A stretch of 23,126 nucleotides of DNA from a virus: positions 1 through 23,126 of IMG/VR virus record IMGVR_UViG_3300025889_000991; one strand, written 5' to 3'. This document shows positions 1 through 7,642 of the stretch, one piece after another. Under the pieces are notes generated by a model that saw nothing but the letters and a program-made list of their open reading frames with translations, made no database searches and was not told the origin of the DNA. Both the position numbers and the translations under genes were made by a program. How positions within the stretch are numbered: the stretch's first letter is position 1; the number at the start of each line of letters is the position of its first letter.

Positions 1-861
1 TATTTTATGGTCTATAACATTGTTTGCGTATTGTACGTTAATGCTGTTTTCTGTTAGGTCTATATAAGTGTTTGCGGGTTGTAATCCTAATGCTGTGTAA
101 TTTACATCCGTGTTAGTTGTTATAATTAAATTAAAATCTATTTCTTGGGCTTCCGTAATAAACTGCCATTCGTTCGTGTTTTTGCCGAATAAAAAGCACT
201 TTGTAAATCTTGGGTCTGTTAAAAAAGTTCCTGTAAATGTTAGCCCGTAAGTGTTTTCTATTGCTTCAAATAACTTACTTACTTTAACTGCAGGAAAAAG
301 TTCATCATATTGGATAGCCCCTCCGTTTGTTGTTATGTCTTCGGCTGTAGCATCGCCATACGTCCAAAATCTTGTATTTGCTATTAGTGGATAGCGTACG
401 TCGTAGTCTGTAGCCGTGTCCGTAATTCTGTTGTATATCTCTGTGCCGTCATAGGCGAATTCTAACGAAGTTAAATCCAAGTTGTTAAGCTTATCTTCGC
501 CAAAGGCATCTTTAAGCGTTCTAATGTCGCCATAGAACGTTATAGTGTAGCTTTCTACGTGTCCGTCTTTTAGGTTCGCTTTTTCTAGTTGTATTTTTCC
601 CCTTCTAAAATCTGTTAAGTCTATTTCTATTTTTGCCCTTCTTCGTATGTTGTGGTCTATTGTTCCATCTACGTCACTTTGATAAAAGTGTTCAAAAATT
701 TCATTATTATAAGGGCTTGCAGGTACGGTAAAAGATTGGCTAAAGTCTGTAAATACTTTGCTTATGTCTGCGATGTTTTGAACTGAACTATTAACGCTTA
801 TTTGTTCATCTTGAAATAGTTCTAATCTTCGGCCTTCTATGTATACTTGTACGCTTCGCAT
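1..861 (-). CDS. Phage tail/baseplate-type protein, 3' end outside window
   Basis: The frame is open from an ATG at 861 to the window edge, giving at least 286 residues without a stop; the C-terminus is missing. The N-terminal part contains DFSQSFTVPASPYNNEIFEH, followed by FRRGKIQLEKANLKDG and a YTITFYGD strand. I associate this block from memory with a family found next to tail genes of Flavobacterium and Cellulophaga phages, usually annotated as structural, tail-fibre or baseplate-like. The start codon overlaps the upstream gene's stop in a TAATG junction, which supports both the start and co-translation. The sequence is rich in beta-type stretches and has no signal peptide or membrane segment. 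The virion role rests on family resemblance and position; no biochemical motif is visible. Confidence 0.7.
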   Translation of the reverse strand, partial: MRSVQVYIEGRRLELFQDEQISVNSSVQNIADISKVFTDFSQSFTVPASPYNNEIFEHFYQSDVDGTIDHNIRRRAKIEIDLTDFRRGKIQLEKANLKDGHVESYTITFYGDIRTLKDAFGEDKLNNLDLTSLEFAYDGTEIYNRITDTATDYDVRYPLIANTRFWTYGDATAEDITTNGGAIQYDELFPAVKVSKLFEAIENTYGLTFTGTFLTDPRFTKCFLFGKNTNEWQFITEAQEIDFNLIITTNTDVNYTALGLQPANTYIDLTENSINVQYANNVIDHKI

Positions 862-1937
862 TATATTACGCTGTTAATTGAATTGTAAGCAAATTGGAAT
901 TCTAGTTGATAGTTTATAGTTCCTTTGTTTATTCCTTTGAATAGTTCCGTGTTTTTGGTGTTTAGTTGGGCAGGTTTTCCGTCTATTAAAATTCTTTCGC
1001 TAAACATTAAATCTTGAATAACATTCTTGTAAGATTCTTTTACCCAATCAGTATTAACTTTTATTTTTTTAGTTCCGTTTACGTTAAAGATTTTTCTTTG
1101 TCCTTCTTGTGTGTCGTAGCTTGGCAAAGTAGATTGTAATAAATTGTATTCCGTGTTTTCTACGCCTAAAGAATCCGTACTAACTGCAAAGAACCAAGTA
1201 CGTTGCCATGCGCCATATTTATTAACAAAGTCACAAGCTACAGGAATGTATTTAGGAACGCATTTAGGAACCATTGTAAAGCTGTGTACTACGTTTAATC
1301 CTGCATCTATTATTTCAACTAAATTGCCGTCTGCATAGTAAAGCGGATAAACTCTGTAAAGGTCGTACCAATCGTCAGAAACTATGCTATAACTAAAAGA
1401 AGCCGCTGTTACTAAATTCGTATATTTTACATCGAATCCGTTTTCTAAATAACAAGTTGCTATTCCGCCATTGTAAAGAATTCCACTAGGCGCTGTTAAA
1501 GTTATATCAGGGTCGTAAGGATAATAATACGTTTCGCTGTCTAAATGATAGTTTCCTAAATCGTAATTGCTTCCGTCTTCGTATAGTGTGTAGCCATCAA
1601 AAGCAAAGTAATTAGTAGTATCTAAAAGCGTATCTACGCCTACTACTGTTTTATAACGTTTTATTTGTACGTTGCAGTATTCGTCTGTACTTGTAAGCTT
1701 TGCGTTCGTGTTATAGTTGTTTAAATAAGTTGCGTGGCTTATGTATTCACGAATATAAGGGCTTACATTATAAAGCGTTTGCAAGTTTGTTGAAGATGGA
1801 ATACTTTTACTTAAAGTATACGTAGCACTAGCAGGTACGCTACCTGTGTTCCAAAGATAAATTTCTATTTTAGAAGCCGTTTGATTTAATTCGTTTACTT
1901 CTATTATGTAGGGGCTTCGTGCAAATATGTTACTCAT
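861..1937 (-). CDS. Probable phage tail structural protein (358 aa)
   Basis: A complete 358-residue protein opening MSNIFARSPYIIEV. It is rich in Tyr, Asn, Thr and Ser, with alternating hydrophobic residues suggesting a beta-sandwich. The phrase ARSPYIIEVNELNQTASKIE begins a block I recognise as recurrent in Bacteroidetes phages, where it neighbours the SFTVPASPYNNEIF-type tail protein, as it does here. No enzyme motif, signal peptide or membrane helix is visible. Its ATG overlaps the stop of the upstream gene as ATGA, and its own stop overlaps the next start as TAATG, so it belongs to one translationally coupled tail operon. A distal tail, tube or adhesion role is inferred from context only. 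Confidence 0.65.
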   Translation of the reverse strand: MSNIFARSPYIIEVNELNQTASKIEIYLWNTGSVPASATYTLSKSIPSSTNLQTLYNVSPYIREYISHATYLNNYNTNAKLTSTDEYCNVQIKRYKTVVGVDTLLDTTNYFAFDGYTLYEDGSNYDLGNYHLDSETYYYPYDPDITLTAPSGILYNGGIATCYLENGFDVKYTNLVTAASFSYSIVSDDWYDLYRVYPLYYADGNLVEIIDAGLNVVHSFTMVPKCVPKYIPVACDFVNKYGAWQRTWFFAVSTDSLGVENTEYNLLQSTLPSYDTQEGQRKIFNVNGTKKIKVNTDWVKESYKNVIQDLMFSERILIDGKPAQLNTKNTELFKGINKGTINYQLEFQFAYNSINSVI

Positions 1938-2443
1938 TTCTTTAAGTTTTCTCTTGTTATTTCATCAAATAATTGAAGCATATCTAGTCCGTATTTTTCC
2001 ACAAGTTGGTTAGGCAATCTTTTAAACGCTGATTCAAATGGCTTTGTAAAAAATAAACTTGGCTTTAATCCTTTTTGCCATATTGAACGAACTATTAAAT
2101 GTGCTGTAGATTCGTGACTTGTATATCTTCCTTTTTTATCTCTAAATTGTATGTTTTTTCTTTTTACCCATTCTAAAATGCCTTTCCTTAATCCTCCTTT
2201 TTCTCCCGAACCTGTGCCAAATTTAAAGCCGCCTGTTCCTGAAGAAACGCCTGCTACACCTTGGTCTTGAAAGAATCCATAATCAGGCATTTCAAAAGAT
2301 ATTTGAATACTATTCTTTGATTCTTTAACGTAGCCTGTTATATTTTCTTTTAGGTTTCCTGTATTGGTAGGAGCGTTCGCCTTCGCTTGTTGTATAACGT
2401 AGTCTTTGAATTCATTTAAAAAATCTTGTACATTCTTTAACAT
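1934..2443 (-). CDS. HK97 gp10-like head-tail/tail completion protein
   Basis: A 169-residue protein opening MLKNVQDFLNEFKDYV, then AKANAPTNTGNLKENITGYV. The 'A(K)xxAPxxTGxLxxxI' signature is typical of HK97 gp10-type and minor tail proteins, which act at the head-tail or tail-terminator interface. A Gly-rich stretch near residues 60-85 (VSSGTGGFKFGTGSGEKGG) is probably a loop. The C-terminal half has basic and aromatic residues, ending in an amphipathic segment. It sits between a putative tail completion protein (7-nt overlap) and a tail structural protein (ATGA overlap), which fits the family. The assignment rests on the APxxTGxL motif, size and position. Confidence 0.65.
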   Translation of the reverse strand: MLKNVQDFLNEFKDYVIQQAKANAPTNTGNLKENITGYVKESKNSIQISFEMPDYGFFQDQGVAGVSSGTGGFKFGTGSGEKGGLRKGILEWVKRKNIQFRDKKGRYTSHESTAHLIVRSIWQKGLKPSLFFTKPFESAFKRLPNQLVEKYGLDMLQLFDEITRENLKK

Positions 2444-2892
2444 ATCGTCATATCATTAGGTAGTAATACGTCAAAGGTCATTGTCCAACCTGCCAATTTG
2501 TTTTCGAATCTGTCTATAAATGGTTCGCAGTTTGGGTCGCCTGTTATTTGATATTTATCGTCGTATAAATCGCCCCTTCTTAAGAATTCGTACATTCTAT
2601 TCAATACAGCTAACTGCGTATTTAATACGTCTACTTCATTATCATTGCCTGTAAATAAATCTTCGGTTTCGTCTTTTGATATGTCCACAATATCCATAGC
2701 TAATACGCTAATGTTTGCTTGTTGAACGTTATTAACAAACTGCACGTTATTAACTATGATATGGACCAAAGGAAATATAGTTTGTTTGTTTAGGTCTACT
2801 CTGAAAATATCGCCCTGCGTTACTGTATTCACTATAGGGTCTGCTTCAAAGTGTTCTTTCATTCGTGTTATTAAGTCGTAGTAACCTGTCAT
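2437..2892 (-). CDS. Putative tail completion/terminator-type protein (151 aa)
   Basis: A 151-residue protein opening MTGYYDLITRMKEHF and containing NKQTIFPLVHIIVNNVQF. It has an alternating alpha/beta pattern and an acidic middle (DISKDETEDLF). The layout, an N-terminal helix, strands that pass judgement on a 'P(L/I)VHI' segment, and a C-terminal strand (GWTMTFDVLLPND), resembles small tail-completion or tail-terminator proteins of siphophages, but I cannot name the family with certainty. Its ATG overlaps the stop of the -1 frame of the upstream chaperone-like gene as ATGA (TGA at 2891-2889, ATG at 2892). This is strong contextual evidence that the -1 frame there is really translated. The function is inferred. 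Confidence 0.55.
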   Translation of the reverse strand: MTGYYDLITRMKEHFEADPIVNTVTQGDIFRVDLNKQTIFPLVHIIVNNVQFVNNVQQANISVLAMDIVDISKDETEDLFTGNDNEVDVLNTQLAVLNRMYEFLRRGDLYDDKYQITGDPNCEPFIDRFENKLAGWTMTFDVLLPNDMTIC

Positions 2893-3164
2893 TTTCTATA
2901 TTGTTTTCTTATTTCGTTGTTTTCAATTTGGTTCTTTTGCTTTTCGAACGTGAGATAGGTGAGACATTTAGTAAGGGGTAATCTTGTAACCTCGTCAAAT
3001 TTCGTGAGGTCTCCTTTAGCGATTCCATAAATACTTCCATACCATCCCCATCGTTTATTGAATTGTCCTCGTTCTGTGAAATCGCTGAAATTATGTTGTT
3101 CGTCTTCATCTCGCGTTGTAAATAGTTCAGTGTAGCTGTTAATAATTCGCTTCCTAAACTCCAA
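2889..3164 (-). CDS. -1 frameshift extension of the tail-assembly-chaperone-like gene
   Basis: This is the -1 frame overlapping the end of the 3652 gene. It is open for 91 codons and could begin only at a TTG (3164), so normal initiation is unlikely. Its C-terminal half reads WGWYGSIYGIAKGDLTKFDE, followed by TRLPLTKCLTYLTFEKQKN. That is Trp/Tyr-rich, with the look of a folded domain and familiar to me from tail-chaperone-like proteins of Bacteroidetes phages; the overlapping 0-frame tail is Ser/Lys-rich and looks less protein-like. Its TGA (2891-2889) overlaps the next ATG as ATGA, the coupling used throughout this genome. A slip at the T9 run joins 163 residues of the 0-frame to about 91 here, giving a product of about 254 aa. 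Internal initiation at TTG, or a homopolymer sequencing error, are the alternatives. Confidence 0.6.
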   Translation of the reverse strand: MEFRKRIINSYTELFTTRDEDEQHNFSDFTERGQFNKRWGWYGSIYGIAKGDLTKFDEVTRLPLTKCLTYLTFEKQKNQIENNEIRKQYRK

Positions 3165-3652
3165 AAAAAAAGAAAGGCACCTATTGAAACGCCTAACGGG
3201 GCAAACTTCATTAATTCCTGCATATCTGCATTAGGCTCATATTCTGATATGTCGTAATTTTCGCCTGTTCTTTTAGTTATTGGTCTGTACATTACTGCCA
3301 TCGCTTTGTGGAAATTGTCCCAATCTTGTAAATAGTTTTCTAAATCTACGTATTCACCAAAAGTTATTTCTTCTAAATTGGGTATAAATCCAAATTCGTG
3401 TTCTTCTATTTTAAAAGACTTTTCTAAAAATGGCTTTCTTTTAAACAATTCTGTAAAGTGTGCTATTAACTTGTTTAAATCATTAAACTTAATTTTTGCT
3501 ATTTCTGATAACTTAATAGCGCAGAAAATTTCAATCATTTTTTGTGCTATGAATTCTTCGTCGTTCGAATTCTTTTGAACTTTTAAAAATTGTTGATACC
3601 TACTTAATGGTATTTCATTTAAGGATGTTGGGACTTTTAAATCTACCTTCAT
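2909..3652 (-). CDS. Tail-assembly-chaperone-like protein, 0-frame product (247 aa)
   Basis: A 247-residue 0-frame product opening MKVDLKVPTSLNEIPLSRYQ. Residues 85-125 (EFGFIPNLEEITFGEYVDLE, then WDNFHKAMAVMYRP) form a conserved-looking core that I associate with tail-assembly-chaperone-like proteins of Bacteroidetes phages. Residues 148-170 are hydrophobic. At codons 162-163 the message contains nine Ts, a perfect place for -1 slippage; the -1 frame continues as a Trp-rich domain. Downstream of the slip the 0-frame becomes low-complexity (SRSKSKRTKLKTTK). The arrangement mirrors the lambda gpG/gpGT logic, in which a minor frameshifted product carries a second domain. It lies 31 nt after the large terminase and precedes tail genes. 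The family call is moderate and the dual-frame structure is directly visible. Confidence 0.6.
   Translation of the reverse strand: MKVDLKVPTSLNEIPLSRYQQFLKVQKNSNDEEFIAQKMIEIFCAIKLSEIAKIKFNDLNKLIAHFTELFKRKPFLEKSFKIEEHEFGFIPNLEEITFGEYVDLENYLQDWDNFHKAMAVMYRPITKRTGENYDISEYEPNADMQELMKFAPLGVSIGAFLFFWSLGSELLTATLNYLQREMKTNNIISAISQNEDNSINDGDGMEVFMESLKETSRNLTRLQDYPLLNVSPISRSKSKRTKLKTTK
3163..3171 (-). promoter_or_regulatory. Candidate -1 ribosomal frameshift site (T9 slippery run)
   Basis: On the minus strand the message reads C-TTTTTTTTT-GG. In the 0-frame the heptamer T TTT TTT occupies 3170-3164, so both tRNAs can re-pair after a -1 slip. Reading then passes from TTT|TGG|AGT to TTT|TTG|GAG. The -1 frame is open for 91 codons and ends in an ATGA overlap with the next gene. 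No clear downstream pseudoknot was identified by eye. Confidence 0.55.
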
Positions 3653-3683
3653 ATTATTATAACTTTATTTTCGTGTTTTTGTA

Positions 3684-4847
3684 TTACCTGATATTGTAAG
3701 AGCCATAATTAGCCCTTATTCCGATTGTTTCCATTTCGTGATAACGTAGCGCATCAATAGCGTGATTGAAATGGTCTATAGGCTTGTTTAGTTTAACGCC
3801 TTGTTTGTCTATATCCCAAATATAAGAACGCAGTTCTTTGATTAGATTAGTGCTGTCTTTTGTTACTAGATATTCCTGTTGTTGCATTATGTCAATGCCG
3901 TAGTTTATAGAATCTTTTCCTTTTGTTACGCCTTTAATCGTCTTTCCGTGCCTGCGTATTTCATCTATTGATTTTGGTTCAGCTGAATCCGCATATATTG
4001 GAACATTGTTAGGAAGCACTTTAGCGATGTCGCTGTTTAACATTCCTGTTTGATATTTAAGTTCGTTTAGTATTCGTTTGCCGTTATAGTTGTAAACTTC
4101 TATAATTGCTGTAGGGTCATTCGTATAACCGAAGTCAAGACCTATTCCAATTAAACGCGCTTCGTTTGGCAGTTTGTCAATCTGTTGCCAATTGCTAAAT
4201 ATAACGCCTTCTAAACTTCCTACCTGACCTTCACCGTAGACTTTCCACCAATTAGCCCAAAAATTAGAAGTCTTTGCCTTTTCTTTATTCTTTTCTATTT
4301 GCTTAACGATTGATTCGTCTAGTGCTTCGTTATCCTTATAAGTTAAGATTATAAAGTCTGCATCGGGTTCGTCTTTTAGTTCGGTGTGTACCCAAAATTC
4401 GTTACTTGGATTAAAATCTAAATAAACTTCCCGTTTCGTTCTAATTGCAAGTTCATTGTAGGCCTGAAAGCTTATGTTATTACATTCGTTTATGTAAAGA
4501 ATGTCTCTACGCGCACCCCGTAATTTACTTGAATCGTCAGCGCTAAAAAACTCTATAAAGCTTCCGTTTATAAATTCGTATTTTAGTAGGCTTCTATTAA
4601 AGCTGTTTGGATTGTAGCGACCGCCCCATCGCATTATTTTTTCAAAGTCACGTAAAGCACCCCTACGCAAGTGCGGTATTGATTCGGCAACTACGCTTAT
4701 TTCTAAATCAGGAATATGCATAGCCTTATTAGATAATACCCACAAAATAGAAAACGTTTTAGAAGCAGAAGTTCCGCCCTGTACTATTTTAGTTCGCTTT
4801 GTTAATTTATGAATCTTGCGAAGTGCTGTCGTTTCCGTCAGGTTCAT
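3684..4847 (-). CDS. terL: Terminase large subunit (ATPase-nuclease packaging motor)
   Basis: A 387-residue protein with the full terminase layout. A Walker A variant, GGTSASKT, lies at residues 24-31. A Walker B-like ILYINE is at 116-121 with Glu121 as the likely catalytic carboxylate, and a coupling-motif-like YLDFNPSNEFW follows at 142-152. The RNase H-like nuclease domain shows Asp238 (GLDFGYTNDPTA), Asp287 (YADSAEP) and Asp365 (HAIDALRY). It pumps DNA into proheads at the portal and cuts concatemers. The gene overlaps the small terminase by 41 nt; the chaperone-like gene follows after 31 nt. The lysine position in Walker A (SKT instead of GKT/GKS) is common in Bacteroidetes phage terminases. 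The portal gene is far away, near 22 kb. Confidence 0.95.
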   Translation of the reverse strand: MNLTETTALRKIHKLTKRTKIVQGGTSASKTFSILWVLSNKAMHIPDLEISVVAESIPHLRRGALRDFEKIMRWGGRYNPNSFNRSLLKYEFINGSFIEFFSADDSSKLRGARRDILYINECNNISFQAYNELAIRTKREVYLDFNPSNEFWVHTELKDEPDADFIILTYKDNEALDESIVKQIEKNKEKAKTSNFWANWWKVYGEGQVGSLEGVIFSNWQQIDKLPNEARLIGIGLDFGYTNDPTAIIEVYNYNGKRILNELKYQTGMLNSDIAKVLPNNVPIYADSAEPKSIDEIRRHGKTIKGVTKGKDSINYGIDIMQQQEYLVTKDSTNLIKELRSYIWDIDKQGVKLNKPIDHFNHAIDALRYHEMETIGIRANYGSYNIR

Positions 4848-5223
4848 TTAAATCAAAAAATGGTAATTCTATATTTGTTTGTTCTACTTGTTGAATAGGC
4901 GCACCGTAACCTGAATCCATTAACGCTTTATAAGCAGCTACATCGCCCTCTCTTGCTTTTTTAATTAATGCCAAAGTCATTAAATCTTCTTGGCTCATTG
5001 TTTCGTTTTCGCCTGTTAAAGGATTCTTTAAGTTTTGATTTACTTCAAGCCAATACTTCGCTATTGTGCTTCTATTCTTACTTCCTTTTGGCCTTCCGTT
5101 AGGGTTTCCGCTTTCGCCTTTTTTGAATTCGTGTTTTTTTATGTCTTTTGCGCTCATTGTGCTGTAATTGTGCTGTTTTTTACTATTAATCTTTGCTCTT
5201 TTTGTCATTTTGTTCAATTTCAA
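4807..5223 (-). CDS. terS: Terminase small subunit-like DNA-binding protein
   Basis: A 138-residue protein with KKHEFKKGESGNPNGRPKGS, the 'KGxSGNPxGRPKGSKN' signature of DUF5681-type proteins that commonly precede terL. A helical middle (LTLALIKKAREGDVAAYKAL) and an acidic C-terminus (FFDLNEPDGND) follow. It should recognise packaging DNA and load TerL. It overlaps terL by 41 nt and the end of the ParB-methyltransferase gene by 38 nt. The first ATG is at 5223; a later ATG at 5208 (MTKRAK) or at MSAKDIKK would still keep the signature, so the exact start is uncertain. Confidence 0.8.
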   Translation of the reverse strand: MKLNKMTKRAKINSKKQHNYSTMSAKDIKKHEFKKGESGNPNGRPKGSKNRSTIAKYWLEVNQNLKNPLTGENETMSQEDLMTLALIKKAREGDVAAYKALMDSGYGAPIQQVEQTNIELPFFDLNEPDGNDSTSQDS

Positions 5224-6472
5224 TTATAGGAAATATATTTTTTATTTCTTTTGTATTTCCTTTATAAAATACTAAAACATTTTGATGACATTTACCTACT
5301 TTTCTTTGTGTCATAAATCTTTGAACTCTTTGTGGTAGTGTCCCCAAACTTTCAATTAATATAAGTTCATTATATAGCTTCATTCCATTTTTAATAAATA
5401 TGCGCTTAATATCTTCTATAAAGTTGTAATAATATCCGTCTTTATCTCGAACATCACCAACTGTAATAACCGCAAACCTATTTTCTTTTAAACATTTAAT
5501 AGCATTTGTAAAAGCACTTTTAATTATTTCTATAAAATCTTCATAACTTTCTTGATTGCTAGCATCGTTTTCTAAATCTGAATACACTTCTAAATCAAAA
5601 TAGGGCGGACAACTAAATAATAAATCTTGTGAATTTTCTTTGATATGGTTTAAAACATTTCTCCCATCATCACAAATATATTTAGCACTGAATCCTTTTA
5701 CTCTTTCATTATTTAATTTAGCTTGTTCTTGGCGTAATTCAATACCTGTAAAATTATTACCTAAATAACTGCTTACATAGCCAAACACGGTATCACCCGC
5801 AAAACAATCAAAAGTATTACATTTTTCTAATCCAAACCATTTATTTGTAATTTCAGCTAAAACAGGGTCGAGAATTGAAACGCTTGGCATTTCATTCATA
5901 ACACTTTTTTCACTACTTGTAGAATTGTGTAAAGTGTTTTCTCTGCTTTCGCCAAAATCCTTAATTAAACTTTTCCAAAATTTTTTTCGTTCAATCCAAT
6001 AACCCTGTCTTGTATCTAAAATTGAAAAAGGCGGAATTATAAATTTTTCTTGTAGTTTTTCGTGTGCTATTACTTCTTTGTCTTCTTCTTCTATGCTTAC
6101 ATCAATGGGCAAATCTAATCCCCAATCATCTAATTTTTCTGTGTCCCATTCATTAGCTAACATATCCCAATCCCATTCTCCGAAGCCTACGTTATCTTTA
6201 ATTAAGAATTCGTGTTTTTGTTCTTCCGTCCATTCGTCTGCTACTATAATTGGAGCTTCCTTATATTTTAGCTCTTTTAAGGCTTTTAAGCGCATATTTC
6301 CACCCAAGACAACGTATTTACCGTCTTTGTCAGTAAAAGCGACTATAGGGCGTTTATTTAGCATATCAGGAAATTCCTGAATGCTTTTTAAAAGCTTCTT
6401 GTACTTTTCGTCTCTTATTATTCTTGGGTTATTCGGATTCGTTTTTATATCCGTTATTTTTACTTTTATCAT
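5186..6472 (-). CDS. ParB-like nuclease domain fused to DNA methyltransferase
   Basis: A 428-residue two-domain protein. Residues 1-95 are ParB/Srx-like, with TNPNNPR (11-17) and LGGNMRLKALKEL (56-68), the ParB box region. A linker to about 140 is acidic. The C-terminal part carries methyltransferase motifs: FDCFAGDTVFG (221-231, SAM-binding motif I), FTGIELRQEQ (241-250), and FSCPPYF (286-292, catalytic motif IV). The S-C-P-P-Y form is closest to DNA methylases with SPPY/NPPY motifs, so the target (N4-cytosine or N6-adenine) is unclear. ParB-methylase fusions are common in phages and are thought to modify phage DNA against host restriction. No restriction enzyme gene is adjacent. It directly precedes terS, with overlapping ends. 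Confidence 0.85.
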   Translation of the reverse strand: MIKVKITDIKTNPNNPRIIRDEKYKKLLKSIQEFPDMLNKRPIVAFTDKDGKYVVLGGNMRLKALKELKYKEAPIIVADEWTEEQKHEFLIKDNVGFGEWDWDMLANEWDTEKLDDWGLDLPIDVSIEEEDKEVIAHEKLQEKFIIPPFSILDTRQGYWIERKKFWKSLIKDFGESRENTLHNSTSSEKSVMNEMPSVSILDPVLAEITNKWFGLEKCNTFDCFAGDTVFGYVSSYLGNNFTGIELRQEQAKLNNERVKGFSAKYICDDGRNVLNHIKENSQDLLFSCPPYFDLEVYSDLENDASNQESYEDFIEIIKSAFTNAIKCLKENRFAVITVGDVRDKDGYYYNFIEDIKRIFIKNGMKLYNELILIESLGTLPQRVQRFMTQRKVGKCHQNVLVFYKGNTKEIKNIFPIIEIEQNDKKSKD

Positions 6473-6659
6473 TACTTAATCTAAATAAATTTAAAAATTC
6501 GTCTTCGTCTACTTCTTCGCAGCAAAATAAGTTTTCGCTATCTGTTTCAAAGTGTAAAAAGTGTAGTCCGTCTTTCTGTAGCTTTTCGATAATCATTTTA
6601 GCGTAGTCGTGCATATTTTCGCCACTATCCAAAATAAAGTATTTATTCTCCGTACTCAT
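6429..6659 (-). CDS. Small acidic protein, unknown function (76 aa)
   Basis: A 76-residue acidic protein opening MSTENKYFILDSGENMHDYA. It contains LHFLHFETDSENLFCCEEVD, including a Cys-Cys pair. The C-terminal tail is polar (SNDKSKNNGYKNESE). No known family is recognised. It overlaps both neighbours (17 nt with the upstream Cys-rich gene, 44 nt with the ParB-methyltransferase), so it is probably translated as part of the same operon. The start at 6659 lies inside the upstream gene; no alternative is clearly better. Confidence 0.6.
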   Translation of the reverse strand: MSTENKYFILDSGENMHDYAKMIIEKLQKDGLHFLHFETDSENLFCCEEVDEDEFLNLFRLSNDKSKNNGYKNESE

Positions 6660-7041
6660 CGTAAACCTTTTTTAGTTTGCTTATTGTGTCGCGCCAACAA
6701 GAACCGCAGCTTGAAGACATTTGAACACGTTGATTAAATACCCTTTGATAGATTTCGCTTAATACTGCTTGTTCGCTTACGCTTATTGTATTTTTTCTTT
6801 CACGATTATAGAATTCGTTTAAATAGTTGTATTCGTGTTCTAGTAGGCAGTTCGGCTTTTTGTATGGGAACATTCTATTAAGCTTTGCTTTACGTTCTTC
6901 ACATCCGCAATCTTCGCCTAGTATAAACTTGGCTACCTTTGAAACGCCTGTAGCTTCTAAAACTTGTTCTACAGTATCGCCTAATCCTTCGGCTTTTTTC
7001 GTTCGTCTTTTTCTTGTTGTTGTTTTCGTTTTTTTTTCCAT
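6643..7041 (-). CDS. Cys-rich protein coupled to the sigma factor (132 aa)
   Basis: A 132-residue protein with a Lys/Arg/Thr-rich N-terminus (KKTKTTTRKRRTKKAEG), then GLGDTVEQVLEATGVSKVAK and LGEDCGCEERKAKLNRMF. It has a C-x-C pair near residue 45, another Cys near 60, and a C-terminal SSCGSCWRDTI (C-x-x-C), compatible with metal binding. The 'GLGDTVEQVLEATG..KVAKFILGEDCGCEERK' block seems recurrent in Flavobacteriia phages, but I know no proven function. Its ATG overlaps the sigma factor stop (TAATGG), so the two are coupled. A sigma-associated regulator or zinc-binding accessory protein is only a hypothesis. Confidence 0.7.
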   Translation of the reverse strand: MEKKTKTTTRKRRTKKAEGLGDTVEQVLEATGVSKVAKFILGEDCGCEERKAKLNRMFPYKKPNCLLEHEYNYLNEFYNRERKNTISVSEQAVLSEIYQRVFNQRVQMSSSCGSCWRDTISKLKKVYDEYGE

Positions 7042-7577
7042 TATTCAATTATTAGTTCGTATTCTTTATTCTTGTAATCAATATAGTCTTCGCCTACATT
7101 TTCTTTAATTCTTTGCTTGCAATGTTTAAGCGTTTGAAATATACTTTTTACGCTTATATTAGTTTCGTTGCTTAATTGCCTTATTGATTTTCCTGAATCC
7201 TTGTAAATCTCATATAAAAGTTTATCGTACCAATGCCAAGAAAGTGTTTCTTCTTTTATTTTTTTTAGGATTGTTAAATAGGCTTCGTGTTTTTCTTCTT
7301 CGTTTTCTTCGCTTGTTAAATAGTGTAAATTTTCTATGCTTATTATTTCGTATTTGTCGCGCTCTTTCAGGTAATCTATATAAATGTTTCTAATTACAAA
7401 ATAAACGTAGCTTTTATTTACTTTGCCGTTTGTTATTATGTTTTCAGGCTTGCAGTATTTAATCATGCGTAAATAGGCTTCTTGTACGATGTCTTCAGCT
7501 AAAAATGTTTCGCCAAACTTTCGAACTACTTCAACATAGTCTTTGTGATGTTCAGCGACTTTTTCTAGCCATTTCAT
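7041..7577 (-). CDS. Phage-encoded sigma-70 family RNA polymerase sigma factor
   Basis: A 178-residue protein with an ECF-like two-domain layout. Residues 28-41 (EDIVQEAYLRMIKY) match sigma region 2 with its core-binding helix. KSYVYFVIRNIYIDYLKER (near 56-74) continues region 2. Residues near 131-157 (SIRQLSNETNISVKSIFQTL) form a region 4-type helix-turn-helix. It probably redirects host RNA polymerase to phage promoters, perhaps late ones. It is preceded by 65 nt of non-coding DNA with a TACATTTG sequence and is followed by a coupled Cys-rich gene. The divergence of region 4 makes promoter specificity unpredictable from sequence. Confidence 0.85.
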   Translation of the reverse strand: MKWLEKVAEHHKDYVEVVRKFGETFLAEDIVQEAYLRMIKYCKPENIITNGKVNKSYVYFVIRNIYIDYLKERDKYEIISIENLHYLTSEENEEEKHEAYLTILKKIKEETLSWHWYDKLLYEIYKDSGKSIRQLSNETNISVKSIFQTLKHCKQRIKENVGEDYIDYKNKEYELIIE

Positions 7578-7582
7578 TTATA

Positions 7583-7590
7583 CAAATGTA
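7583..7590 (-). promoter_or_regulatory. Weak candidate promoter (-7 element only) for sigma gene
   Basis: The minus strand reads TACATTTG just upstream of the sigma factor ATG, matching the Bacteroidetes -7 consensus TAnnTTTG. No TTG is found at 19 nt upstream, unlike the three strong promoters in this window. The spacing to the start codon is only about 5 nt, so transcription would give an almost leaderless mRNA. Confidence 0.3.
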
Positions 7591-7642
7591 TGATTATTTT
7601 TTAAAAATTGTATTGACGAGTTTTTAAACAATAAGTTGTTAA

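Noticed and set aside
5035-5229. Plus-strand open frames throughout the window, for example 1144-1338, 5035-5229, 6078-6380, 17115-17357 and 17768-18061
   Set aside because: They lie opposite well-supported minus-strand genes, have skewed composition (Phe/Ser/Leu-rich) and no recognisable motif or promoter.
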